Source: CAVQCX01 sp963711095
GTDB lineage: Bacteria > Pseudomonadota > Gammaproteobacteria > Chromatiales > Chromatiaceae
DNA: 64,000 nt
Direction: 5' to 3'
Assembly: GCA_963711095.1 (NCBI GenBank)
Contig: CAVQCX010000030.1
Coordinates: 496,001 to 560,000 of the forward strand
How positions within the stretch are numbered: the stretch's first letter is position 1; each line of letters starts with the position of its first letter. Below the pieces are notes generated by a model, which was not told where the DNA came from, did not search any database, and was given only the letters and a program-made list of their open reading frames with translations. Both the position numbers and the translations under genes were made by a program. Below, piece by piece: positions 53,662 to 63,244 of this stretch.

Positions 53662-56642
53662 TGGGCTTAATCGCCGCCGACCATCGGACCGGCCCCGTAG
53701 AGTGTCTGGGCAAGACATTCCCGAGCGACGAAGCCCGCCGCGAGCACTTCCTGGCACTACTGGCTGAGAAGCTCGCGGACCCGGAATTCCGGAAGCAGGA
53801 TGGGTTCCCGACAGGGGACGGACGAGGCGATCCTCGCGATGTCCGATCCGCCCTACTACACGGCCTGCCCAAATCCCTGGCTCGGCGACTTCGTCGAGTG
53901 CTACGGCAAGCCCTATGACCCGGCCGCGAGCTACGGCCGGGAGCCGCTGGCGATCGATGTGTCGGTGGGCAAGACCGACCCGCTCTACAAGGCCCACGCC
54001 TACCACACCAAGGTGCCGCACCTGGCCATAGTTCCGTCGATCCTGCACTACACCGAGCCGGGTGACATCGTGCTGGACGGCTTTGCGGGCTCCGGCATGA
54101 CCGGTGTGGCGGCGCAGTGGTGCGGATCGGCCCCGGCGGTCTACCGCCATGGGCTGGAGCTGGAATGGAAGCAGCAGGGCAAGCCGGCGCCCAAGTGGGG
54201 GGCGCGCCGGGTCATCCTCAACGACCTGTCCCCGGCCGCCACCTTCATCGCCGCCAACTACAACCTGCCGTTCGATGTCGATGCCTTCGCCAAGGCCGGC
54301 AAGAAACTGCTCAAGCAGATCGAGCAGGAGATCGGTTGGATGTACGAGACCCTGCACACCGATGGCAAGACCAAGGGGCGGATCGAGTACACCGTATGGA
54401 GCGAGATCTATCAGCTGCCCGGAGTGCGCTGGCGAGATCAATTTCGTCGCCGAGGCATTGATGCGGAAACCAAGCGCGTCAGGGACGCCTTCCCATGCCC
54501 CCATTGCGGTGCAGAGCTGACCAAGCAACGCATGGACCGACTCTACGTGAGCAAGCTCGACATCGCTTCCGGGAAAACGATCCAGATGCCCAAGCGAGCG
54601 CCGTCGCTGATCTCTTACGCCGTAGGCAAGACCCGTTACGAAAAAAAGCCAGACGGCAACGACCTTTCCGTGCTCAACGGGTGTGGTTTTCATACTGACC
54701 AACTTCGGCTGATCTGATTATCTTTATCATAAATAACAAGTACTTACGGTCTTCATCTGCTTTTCTAATATAGTGCTGTCGGAAACTGACCCCCATGAAG
54801 TGCAGGCGCTGCATCATTGTTTGCCGCGATTTTCGCAGCTTTGTTTATCAAGAACGGCTAGAAACGTCCAGCATGGAAACCACACCCTGCTCAACCGGAT
54901 CGATGGTTGGCTTTACCCGGCGCGCTACCGACCTTAGAAATCCCTCCGATGACATGACCCACGAACGTGCGCGGATGGACTCCGAGGGCTTCACCAATAT
55001 CCATCATTTCTTCCTGCCTCGTGCCGCGCAGGCGTTGGGCTGCTTTGGGCAAAGGCCAAAGACCAGGCCCGATCCTCGAACGCGCCAGTGTTGCTGTTTT
55101 CGTTGAACAGGCCATCTGGACAAGTCGGTATTGAATCGATTTCAGCCGCAAGAGTTTCAAGCAGGTCAACAAGTACCTACCAGGCGTTTACTACGTACCA
55201 TCACATAGCTGCGAACTTTCGCCTTGGTATGCCATAGAAGCGCGCGGCAAACGTCTCGCTAAGATCTTTTCGAACTTTCGATCCCGCATTAACAATGCGG
55301 CGATTGCCACGGGCACGGCTGGATGGCTAGGACTACCCAAGAATTGCGTTGACTACATCTTCACCGACCCGCCCTTCGGCGAGAACATCTACTACGCGGA
55401 CCTGAACTTCCTGGTCGAGTCCTGGCACGGGGTGACCACGGACGCCCAGGACCCGAGGCGATCATCGACCGCTTCAAGAAGAAGGCGCTGCCCGAGTACC
55501 AGCACCTGATGCAGCGCTGCTTCGCAGAGTATCACCGCGTGCTGAAGCCCGGCCGCTGGATGACGGTGGTCTTCTCCAACAGCCGGGCGAGCGTCTGGAA
55601 CGCCATCCAGGTGGCCCTGCAACAGGCGGGCTTCGTGGTCGCCGAGGTCTCGGCCCTGGACAAGCAACAAGGCAGCTATCGGCAGGTCACCTCCACCACC
55701 GCGGTCAAACAAGACCTGGTGATCTCGGTCTACAAGCCCAATGGCGGCCTGGAGCAGCGCCTCGCCGAACGGGGCGCCGTTCCTGAGTCCGCCTGGGACT
55801 TCGTCGAGACCCATCTGCGGCAACTACCGGTGACCAAGCACCGAGACGGGGAGCTGGAGCTGATCGTCGAGCGGGACCCGCGGCGCGTCTACGACCGTAT
55901 GGTCGCCTGGTTCGTACGCCACGAGCACCCCGTCCCGCTGTCCAGCAACGAGCTCCTTGAAGGGTTGCAGCAGCGCGATTTTCCTGAGCGGGACGGGATG
56001 GTCTTCCTGCCCAAGCAGGTCGGCGAGTACGACAAGCAGCGCGCCCAGGCGGACCACGCACCGCAGATGGAGCTGTTCGTCTCCGACGAGCGCAGCGCGA
56101 TCGACTGGCTGGCGGAATTCCTGAAAAGGCGTCCATCGACCTACCAGGAGGTCCACCCAGAATTCATCACCCAGCTCGGCGCCGGCTGGCGCAAGCACGA
56201 GCAGAAGCCGGAGCTCACGGCCCTGCTGGAGGACAACTTCCTGCGCTACGAGGGCACCGGACCTGTGCCCACCCAGATCAGCAACTACCTGTCGAAGCAC
56301 TTCCACGACTATCGCGGCTTGGACAAGGACGACCCACGACTCGTGGCGAAGGCCAAGGAGCGCTGGTACGTGCCGGACCCCACCAAGGCGGCGGACCTCG
56401 AGAAGCGGCGGGAGAAGGCGCTGCTGAAGGAGTTCGAGACCTACCGCGCCTTCACGGGCCGTCGGCTCAAGGAATTCCGCCTGGAGGTCCTGCGCGCCGG
56501 CTTCAAGGCGGCGTGGTCGCAGAAGGACCTTCAGACGATCATCAAGGTCGCAGGGAAGATCCCCGAGGATGCCCTGCAAGAAGACGAAAAGCTGCTGCTG
56601 TGGTATGACCAGGCGCTCACACTTACCGAGGCGGGCGGGTAA
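53658..56642 (+). pseudogene. pglXI: BREX type III DNA methyltransferase PglXI, disrupted
   Basis: A DUF1156-type adenine methylase, which in BREX marks host DNA. Motif IV MSDPPYYTACPNPWLGDF, motif I LDGFAGSGMTGVAA, zinc motif CPHCGAEL and DPPFGENIYYADLNFL are present. The gene is interrupted by a 210-base MITE at 54679-54888. Frameshifts lie at 53814-53817 (extra G), about 54934 (extra T), at least three between 55030 and 55180, and about 55449 (missing C). Removing these gives an open frame of about 920 residues ending LPEDEKLLLWYDQAL-like. It is almost certainly non-functional as it stands. Confidence 0.88.
54679..54888. mobile_element. 210-bp MITE inside pglXI
   Basis: Begins GGGTGTGGTTTTCATACTG and ends with the inverse of GGGTGTGGTTTCCATGCTG: 19-base terminal inverted repeats with two mismatches. 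Flanked by a perfect 8-base target duplication, TGCTCAAC, at 54671-54678 and 54889-54896. The interior is AT-rich for this genome and has no coding capacity. Excising it with one duplication restores codons AAC-CGG-ATC-GAT in frame. An 8-base duplication fits IS1595-type or similar transposases. Confidence 0.95.
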
Positions 56643-56661
56643 ATCGCACGACGGAGGCAAC

Positions 56662-56913
56662 ATGCTACAAGCCATCGAAGCCGAAATCAGTCCGGACGGG
56701 CAGGTGACGCTGCTAGAGCCGGTGCATCTGGCGCACCGGGCGCGCGCCGTGGTCACCATCCTTTCGCCCATCGACGAGCCCTCGCCCGAGCGGGGGTCTG
56801 GCAAGGCCCTGGTGGACATCCTCGACAGCGCGGATTTCGTCGCGGCGAAGCCTGGAGACCCGGAGCGCATGGAGCGTGAGATCGCGGCCAATCGCGATGC
56901 CTGGGGCGACTAG
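56662..56913 (+). CDS. Small antitoxin-like protein (DUF104/AF2212-like)
   Basis: An 83-residue protein starting MLQAIEAEISPDGQVTLLEP, the strand pattern of AbrB- or AF2212-like antitoxins, with an acidic helical tail EREIAANRDAWGD. GGAGG lies five bases before the ATG. Partners are usually PIN toxins, but none follows; the next gene is DUF4258-like. Confidence 0.6.
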   Translation: MLQAIEAEISPDGQVTLLEPVHLAHRARAVVTILSPIDEPSPERGSGKALVDILDSADFVAAKPGDPERMEREIAANRDAWGD

Positions 56914-57023
56914 CCCGATGGGCAAGGCCGCGCGTTTTTCTGGACCAGTGCTCGAGAGAGATGGCGCGCTGCGTCTGAAGAGCGTGGAGCCATCGATGCG
57001 AGAGTGCGAAAAGGAGTAGAACA

Positions 57024-57290
57024 GTGCCGGAAGAGCGCGTATGGCCGCAGTGGTGGGTCTGGGAGCTTGAGCTCACGCCACAAGTGTTGAAGCGTATGGA
57101 TGATCGGAATTTCAACGAGCTCGACCTGCGTGCGATGCTCGAGCACGCGCTGGCCTATCGCCCGGACGCCGTCGAGGGGCGCTGGGTCATCGAAGCCCCA
57201 CACAACCGCCGCCGTTGGGAAATCATCGTCGAGCCGGACGAGATTGAGCACTTGCTCGTCGTCGTCACCGCCTATCCCATCACGAGGTGA
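57024..57290 (+). CDS. DUF4258-like small protein
   Basis: An 88-residue protein. LTPQVLKRMDDRNFNELDLR and GRWVIEAPHNRRRWEIIVEP followed by LLVVVTAYPI are the DUF4258/RelE-like pattern of a short beta-sheet with a histidine and arginines in the middle. It probably acts as the toxin-like partner of the next gene, four bases downstream. The start is GTG or ATG near 57024. Confidence 0.6.
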   Translation: MPEERVWPQWWVWELELTPQVLKRMDDRNFNELDLRAMLEHALAYRPDAVEGRWVIEAPHNRRRWEIIVEPDEIEHLLVVVTAYPITR

Positions 57291-57294
57291 ACCA

Positions 57295-57564
57295 ATGAAA
57301 TCGTCTTATCTCGAAGTGACCTTCCGCCACGGTCGCCCATTGGCGGCCTATCTTTACCTCCCGCGCGCGTCGGGGGACAAGAGTCACCACGTCGAGCAGG
57401 TTGGCTCGGGGCTCCTCGTGGACTACACGGCCGATGACAAGCCAATCGGAATCGAGATCACCTCGCCAGCCAGAGTCAGCATCGCGGACCTAAACCGCGT
57501 TCTCGCCGATCTCCATGCGCCAGCGGTTACGGACGAGGACATTGCACCGCTGCGGGCAGCTTGA
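57295..57564 (+). CDS. DUF2283 small protein
   Basis: An 89-residue protein matching DUF2283: GLLVDYTADDKPIGIEITSP then VSIADLNRVLADL is the family core. DUF2283 genes usually follow DUF4258 genes, as here, and the pair behaves like a toxin-antitoxin or regulatory couple. ATG 57295 follows the DUF4258 stop by four bases. It ends 29 bases before the helicase start. Confidence 0.75.
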   Translation: MKSSYLEVTFRHGRPLAAYLYLPRASGDKSHHVEQVGSGLLVDYTADDKPIGIEITSPARVSIADLNRVLADLHAPAVTDEDIAPLRAA

Positions 57565-57593
57565 ATGCGGGAACTGGTCGTTGCGGCAGGACC

Positions 57594-60500
57594 ATGACCG
57601 CGGGATTCAACGTCGGGGACTGGTGCCGACACGCTCGGCACACGACACCTTGCCGGATCGTCGACCGCCAAGCGATCTGGGGCGAGACGGTCTTCCGGGT
57701 CTGGCTGCCGACCAAGGATGCGGTCGTCCGCGCCCGGGAGACGGACCTGGCGCCCCTGTCCAGCCTCCAACCGACCACAGACGAGATCCTACACACGGCG
57801 GCAGCGGCCAAGCTGCTCGATGCGCTGGAAGACAACCTGCTGCTCGCCCCGATCCAGTCGAGCGTCGTTCCCCTTCCCCACCAGCTTCACGCGTTGAACC
57901 GGGCGATGACCGGAGAGCGCATCCGTTACCTGCTGGCGGACGAGGTCGGCCTGGGCAAGACCATCGAGGCCGGACTGATCCTGCGGGAGCTGAAGCTGCG
58001 CGGAATGGTCCGGCGTGTCCTGGTGGTGGCGCCCAAGAGCCTGGTGCGTCAATGGCAGGCCGAGATGCGCCTGCACTTCGGCGAGTCGTTCCGATTGATC
58101 GAGCCGTCCGAGCTCGCCGCCTTTCGATCCTTCGTCTCCCCGACCATCCAGGGAGACGGGCCAGGGGCGAGGGAGAACGACGACAACCTGTGGCTGCTGC
58201 ATGATCAGGTCATCTGCTCGATCGATTCGGTCAAGCCGCTGGACGGTCGGCGGGGTTGGAGCCTGGAGCAGTTGGCGACCTACAACCGGGAGCGGTTCGA
58301 GGACCTGGTCTCGGCGTCATGGGACCTGGTGATCGTGGACGAGGCCCATCGGCTGGGCGGCAGCACGGAGCAGGTTGCGCGCTACAAGCTCGGTGCGGCG
58401 TTGGCCGAGGCGGCACCCTATCTGCTGCTGCTTTCCGCCACACCCCATCAGGGCAAGACCGACCAGTTTCTGCGGCTGATCCAGCTCCTCGACCGGGAAT
58501 CGTTTCCGGACGAAGGTAGCGTCACCCGGGAGCGCGTGCGGCCATTCGTGATCCGCACCGAGAAGCGAGAAGCCATCGACGCCGAGGGTCAGCCCCTGTT
58601 CAAGCCGCGGATGACGCGGCTTCAGGCGGTGACTTGGCAGCCGCGACACCAGGCCCAGCGACGCCTGTACGAGGCGGTGACCGACTATGTGCGGCATGGG
58701 TACAACCGGGCCATGGCGGCACAGCAGCGCCACATCGGATTCCTGATGATCCTGATGCAGCGCTTGGTCACATCGAGCACGGCCGCGATTCGTGCGACGC
58801 TGGAAAAGCGTCTCGCCGTGCTGGATACACCGCAGACCCAAGCATCGCCGTTCGACGGCCAGGGCGTCCCCGAACAATGGGCCGAATGGGCCGAATGGGC
58901 GGAGCTGGACGGCCAGTCCCAGGCCGACATCGTTGTGCAGACGGCCGCCGAGACCCTGGACGGGCTGGCGCGCGAGAAGTCCGAGGTCGCCATGCTGCTC
59001 GACCTGGCCCGCGAAACGGATGCCTCCGGCACCGATGCCAAGGCCGAGGCGCTGCTGGAGCTGATCTACAGGCTCCAGCAAGAGGAGTCTGACCCAACAC
59101 TCAAGGTGCTGGTCTTCACCGAGTTCGTGGCGACGCAGCGCATGCTGGCGGACTATCTGGAGGAACGCGGCTTCACGGTGGCGCTCCTCAACGGCGCCAT
59201 GGATCTCGACGCGCGGACCCACGCCCAGTACGCGTTCTCGCAGGACGCGCAAATCCTGATCTCCACCGATGCCGGCGGCGAAGGCCTGAACCTCCAGTTC
59301 TGCCATGTCGTCGTGAACTTCGACATGCCCTGGAACCCGATGCGTCTGGAGCAGCGCATCGGCCGCGTGGATCGTATCGGTCAGCGGCATGTGGTGCGCG
59401 CGACCAACTTCGTGCTGGAAGAAACAGTGGAATACCGCGTGCGTGAGGTCCTGGAGGAGAAGCTCACGGTCATCGCCAAGGAATTCGGTGTCGACAAGGC
59501 TGCGGACGTGATTGACTCGGTGGAAGCGGAGCCCTGGTTCGACGAGCTGTTTGTGCATGGGCTCACCGACCCGGCGTCGATCGAGCAGCAGTGCGACGCA
59601 GTGCTGTTGCAGGTCCGGGAAAAGGTCGCGGAATCCCGGAAGGACCGCGAGCTGCTCGCCGGTGGACCGTCCGAGGGACAGAGGTTCTCGGCGGAGGATG
59701 CCCGCCGGTGGCGAGATCATCCGGCGCAGTTCTGGCTGGAGCGCGCAATCACGACCGGACTCCCAGCCCGTGGTGGCGAAGCTGTCCAGGAGGGAGCGTC
59801 CTGGCGTATCCGCTGGCCGGACGGGAGCAAGTCGGCGGGGGCCTGCTTCGATGCCCGCACCGCGGAAGAGCGCCCGGACCTGGAATGGATCACCCTGGAA
59901 GACTCCCGCGCCCGCGCCCTCATCCGCGAGCTGCCGCGCTGCGTTGCCGGCCAGCCCATACCCCAGGTTCGGGTCACCGGTCTGCCGGATACCGTCACCG
60001 GTGTCTGGTCCCTGTGGGAGGTCTCCCTGTCTGCCGAGGCGTTTAGCCGCAAGCGCTTCCTTCCAGTCTTCGTCAACGAGGACGGGCGGGCCTTCGTCCC
60101 CACCGCCAGGCGCGTCTGGGATCTCTTGCTGACCGAGCGAATTGAAATGTCGGACGCTATGGCCTCAGCCGACACCCGTCACTGGGAGCTGTCCCTGGCC
60201 GCCGCGAAGTCCCAAGGCGAGCAGCACATCCAAGAGCTGCTGGAGCTGCACCGACGGCGGCTGCAAGAGGCCCGGGAACGGGCCCGCTACGCTTTCGATG
60301 CCCGCTATCAGGCGATCGGTCGGATCGGCCTGCCGGCCGTGCGGACCTATCGCCGCAAGCGCCTTGAGCAGGAGCACAATGAGCGCATGGCCTCGCTCGA
60401 TGCCGCAGAGGCGAGCCTCCCCGACCTCAACGCGATCATGATGCTTCGCGTAGGTGCCGGATCGGTTGCCGCGCCCGGGCAGATCGGGGACACGCCATGA
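57594..60500 (+). CDS. brxHII: BREX type III helicase BrxHII (SNF2/DrmD-like)
   Basis: A 968-residue superfamily 2 helicase. Walker A is DEVGLGKTIEAGLILRELKL (about 116), motif II DEAHRLGGS (about 247), then SATPHQGKTDQFL. Helicase C includes FTEFVATQRMLADYL, STDAGGEGLNLQFC and RIGRVDRIGQRH. The C-terminal coiled stretch (LLELHRRRLQEARERA) is usual. It is the DrmD/BrxHII type found in type III BREX and DISARM. ATG 57594 gives the normal N-terminus (FNVGDWCRHARH). Its end overlaps pglZ by four bases. It looks intact. Confidence 0.92.
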   Translation: MTAGFNVGDWCRHARHTTPCRIVDRQAIWGETVFRVWLPTKDAVVRARETDLAPLSSLQPTTDEILHTAAAAKLLDALEDNLLLAPIQSSVVPLPHQLHALNRAMTGERIRYLLADEVGLGKTIEAGLILRELKLRGMVRRVLVVAPKSLVRQWQAEMRLHFGESFRLIEPSELAAFRSFVSPTIQGDGPGARENDDNLWLLHDQVICSIDSVKPLDGRRGWSLEQLATYNRERFEDLVSASWDLVIVDEAHRLGGSTEQVARYKLGAALAEAAPYLLLLSATPHQGKTDQFLRLIQLLDRESFPDEGSVTRERVRPFVIRTEKREAIDAEGQPLFKPRMTRLQAVTWQPRHQAQRRLYEAVTDYVRHGYNRAMAAQQRHIGFLMILMQRLVTSSTAAIRATLEKRLAVLDTPQTQASPFDGQGVPEQWAEWAEWAELDGQSQADIVVQTAAETLDGLAREKSEVAMLLDLARETDASGTDAKAEALLELIYRLQQEESDPTLKVLVFTEFVATQRMLADYLEERGFTVALLNGAMDLDARTHAQYAFSQDAQILISTDAGGEGLNLQFCHVVVNFDMPWNPMRLEQRIGRVDRIGQRHVVRATNFVLEETVEYRVREVLEEKLTVIAKEFGVDKAADVIDSVEAEPWFDELFVHGLTDPASIEQQCDAVLLQVREKVAESRKDRELLAGGPSEGQRFSAEDARRWRDHPAQFWLERAITTGLPARGGEAVQEGASWRIRWPDGSKSAGACFDARTAEERPDLEWITLEDSRARALIRELPRCVAGQPIPQVRVTGLPDTVTGVWSLWEVSLSAEAFSRKRFLPVFVNEDGRAFVPTARRVWDLLLTERIEMSDAMASADTRHWELSLAAAKSQGEQHIQELLELHRRRLQEARERARYAFDARYQAIGRIGLPAVRTYRRKRLEQEHNERMASLDAAEASLPDLNAIMMLRVGAGSVAAPGQIGDTP

Positions 60501-61998
60501 GCCTGTGGACCGACCGCATCCTCGGGGAGTTTCCGTCCGATCTCGCGAGGCTTTGGGTTGCCGCGGACCCCGATGACGTCTTGCTCGACGAGCACATCCT
60601 GTCCGAGCTGCGCGATCGTGGGTTCGAGGTCCTGCCCTTCGAGGACTCGATTGCCTTCCGCGCCGATTACGAGGAGCGCTGGCGGCAGGCTTGGGACAGC
60701 GGCGAGCAGGGGCCAGCCAAGGCCCTGGTGCTGCATCTCAAGTCCACGGAGCCGGGCAATCTGCCCTGGGATTACCTCCGCCAGGCCCGCACGGTCCACC
60801 TCAGCTTGGCGAATCTGTTTCCGCTTCTCAGCTACGGTGTGGTCCGCCGACTCGGTGCCGAGTACAGGGATGCCCTGTTCAAGGCGCACGCCAAGCATGC
60901 ATCCCAGTCCCTCGGCGAAGCGGCAACGAAGGATTTCATCCTCACCCACATCTTCCACCTCGGCCCGCACCCTTCGCGAAGAGCCAGGGGGAGATCCTCT
61001 CCCGCTTTCACGCCTTGGAGCCGGCCCGCGCCCACAGCCTCGGCGACACCCTACGAGAGGTCCAGCGTCTCTCGGACGAGCGGTTGGTCTCCTGGGTCGG
61101 AAAGCACTACTCGGACCTGCCATCCCTTCCCATCGCGGCAGCCCCCGTCATGCTGCACCAGGTCCCGCGCTTCCTGGCCGTACGAAGAGGGGCCGGCGAG
61201 GCGAAGGTTGCGTTGCTCGTTTTCGACGGGCTCGCCATTGACCAATGGGTTCAGATCCGTGAGCACGTCACCCAGAACGCACCGAAGCTCGTCTTCGCGG
61301 AGGGAGCCTGCTTCGCGTGGCTGCCGACACTGACGGCCGTCTCCCGCCAAGCCCTGTTCTCCGGACTCAAGCCGCGCGAATTCGCGGATTCGATCACGGC
61401 CACCAGCGCCGAGCCGTCACTTTGGTCGCGCTTCTGGCAAGACCAAGGGCTACGCACCAGTGAGATCCTGTATCGCAAAGGCATTCGCCGCGTCGATCAA
61501 CTCGAAGAGCTGGCGACAAACCTTTCCAATCCCTCGGTCAAGGTCGCGGGCCTCGTCGTCGATACCATTGACGAGGTCGTCCACGGCGCAGTGCTGGGCA
61601 AGCGGGGGATCGCGAGCCAGATCGGGAGTTGGTGCGAGTCGGGCTTTGTGGAACGGCTTTTTGCGCTGCTACTGGATCAAGGCTTCCACGTCTACCTGAC
61701 CTCGGACCATGGCAACGTCGAGGCGATTGGCGCCGGTCGCCCAAACCAGGGCGTGATCGCAGAGTCCCGCGGCGAGCGGGTGCGCATCTATCGCACAAAC
61801 CTGCTGCGGTCGCAGTCGGCCGAACAGATCCCGGGGACCATCGAGCTTCCCACGCCGGCACTACCACCGGACTTTCTGCCCTTGTTCGCCGGCAAGCGGA
61901 CGGCCTTCGTCAACAAGGGCGAGGAGCTGGTCGCCCATGGCGGCATCTCGGTCGAGGAGCTGATCGTCCCCTTCGTGAAAGTGAGTCGCCTGAGTTGA
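60497..61998 (+). pseudogene. pglZ: BREX phosphatase PglZ, one frameshift
   Basis: An alkaline-phosphatase-fold protein of about 500 residues, the defining BREX gene. Metal-site motifs are VALLVFDGLAIDQW, TAVSRQALFSGLKP, and LTSDHGNVEAIGAG, followed by RGERVRIYRTNLLR. The frame breaks at 60963-60965: adding one C gives HLGPAPFAKSQGEILSRFH. Upstream and downstream parts are otherwise normal. It starts at ATG 60497 inside the end of brxHII. Confidence 0.88.
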
Positions 61999-62717
61999 CG
62001 AGTAACAAGACCGCTGCGCCCCACATCGGTTTCGACCGATTCATCCCGCTCGATTGGGCCGCCTGCGCGCTTAGCATTCGCGCTGGTGTCGAAGGCCCGG
62101 GGACGCTCGAAGCTCTGATCGGTGAGGCAGAGCCAGGCGAGGCTTCGAGAAAGAAGACCCGGAGCGTCCTCAAAGGCTTGTGGCTGGAGCCCAGGGCCGA
62201 TCTGGTTTCCTTCGCGGATCGTGGCGCGGGAATCCTAGGGGAAGCCAAGGAGTCGGCCATACCGGCCCTTTGTTGGGGGATGGCGATCGCGGGCTACCCA
62301 TTCTTTGGGAAGGTCGCCGAGCTGATCGGGCGCCTCACGTCCATCCAAGGCGACTGCGCTTCCGCGGAGGTACATCGCCGCATGTCCGAGACCTATGGAG
62401 AGCGCGAAACGGCCCACCGCGCGGCCAACCGAGTCATACAGACCCAGGCTGGTTGGGGCGCCCTGGAACGCATCGACAAGGGCCGCCGCGTCGTCCGAAG
62501 ACCGCCCATGACCATTCCCCACGAAGGGCTTACGGCCTGGCTCGTCGAGGCCGCGATCCGTTACACCGGCAAGGCCATGTCCGTGGCTACGCTCCAATCA
62601 TCGGCCGTACTCTACCCCTTTAGCCTGGACCAGCCGCTGGCCTTCGTGGTCTCCACGAGCCCCAGTCTTGAGCTGCGAGCTGATGGGAGCCGATCGCAGA
62701 TGGTAGCGATCCCGTAG
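61995..62717 (+). CDS. brxA: BREX protein BrxA (DUF1819)
   Basis: A 240-residue protein with the BrxA/DUF1819 pattern: LLWG-like ALCWGMAIAGYPFFGKVAEL, then RRMSETYGERETAHRAANRV and GWGALERIDKGRRVV, which resembles the DNA-binding winged-helix region. It starts with TTG 61995, overlapping the pglZ stop by four bases. It is the last gene of the locus. It looks intact. Confidence 0.82.
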   Translation: MTSNKTAAPHIGFDRFIPLDWAACALSIRAGVEGPGTLEALIGEAEPGEASRKKTRSVLKGLWLEPRADLVSFADRGAGILGEAKESAIPALCWGMAIAGYPFFGKVAELIGRLTSIQGDCASAEVHRRMSETYGERETAHRAANRVIQTQAGWGALERIDKGRRVVRRPPMTIPHEGLTAWLVEAAIRYTGKAMSVATLQSSAVLYPFSLDQPLAFVVSTSPSLELRADGSRSQMVAIP

Positions 62718-62836
62718 CGGCAGCCATTTCCCCATCGTGGCTCAGGTCGAGCTTCTGTGCCCGTGCTCCCAGCAGGAGACCTGCTCCCTGTTTCCAGAGC
62801 GCAAATTGCTCTCGATGTCTCTTCGGGGCCGACAGC

Positions 62837-62860
62837 AGTCCTTTAGGGCCGGCTTATATT
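62837..62860. repeat. Dispersed repeat, partial copy
   Basis: AGTCCTTTAGGGCCGGCTTA followed by TATT. It equals the second half of the 37-base repeats at 43218 and 62884. Confidence 0.7.
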
Positions 62861-62883
62861 AGAGAAACCTGCTGGTCTCTTGT

Positions 62884-62920
62884 CGGCCAAGAGGAGTCCT
62901 TTAGCTCCGGCTTATATTGG
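62884..62920. repeat. 37-bp dispersed repeat, right copy
   Basis: From CGGCCAAGAGGAGTCC to GCTTATATTGG, matching the left copy at 43218-43254 at 32 of 37 bases in the same orientation. It lies between brxA and the kup remnant. Confidence 0.75.
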
Positions 62921-63244
62921 GAGCGGATGAAGCTGGGTCCGGGCCAAGGCCAGTCGTGTGGCCCCGCGGGCGCACACGATCGTGCTGGGTGGCCCTGCCC
63001 AACATTGTCTATTCTTTCGGGGTCATGAATTGCCCAAGGGTGCATAGAACGAGCAGTGGGGTTTTCGGGAGGATTTAGCAAGAGTTACCCGAACAAAGGC
63101 AGATGCCTTTGCATTACCCATCGCACCCACAAACGGCGGGTTGAAGTTCGGGGGAGCCGACATACTAAGCGTATAGAAAGCAATATCAAGAACCTGCGCA
63201 TCGGCTCGAACGACACCGACGCACTCAAAGGGCTCTGACCCCTG

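Larger units (their letters stand above)
62718..63240. other. Island right flank, repeats only
   Basis: About 520 bases with no protein gene. It contains two copies of the dispersed repeat (62837-62860 and 62884-62920) and an imperfect REP-like AAAGGGCTCTGACCCCTG at its right end, at the junction with the truncated kup gene. Confidence 0.6.

Noticed and set aside
54795..55106. Apparent 103-residue protein.
   Set aside because: It is the right end of the MITE fused by chance to an out-of-frame part of pglXI.
47371..62717. DISARM system, because a DrmD-type helicase is present.
   Set aside because: pglZ, brxC, brxF and brxA are present and drmA, drmB and drmC are not, so type III BREX fits better.
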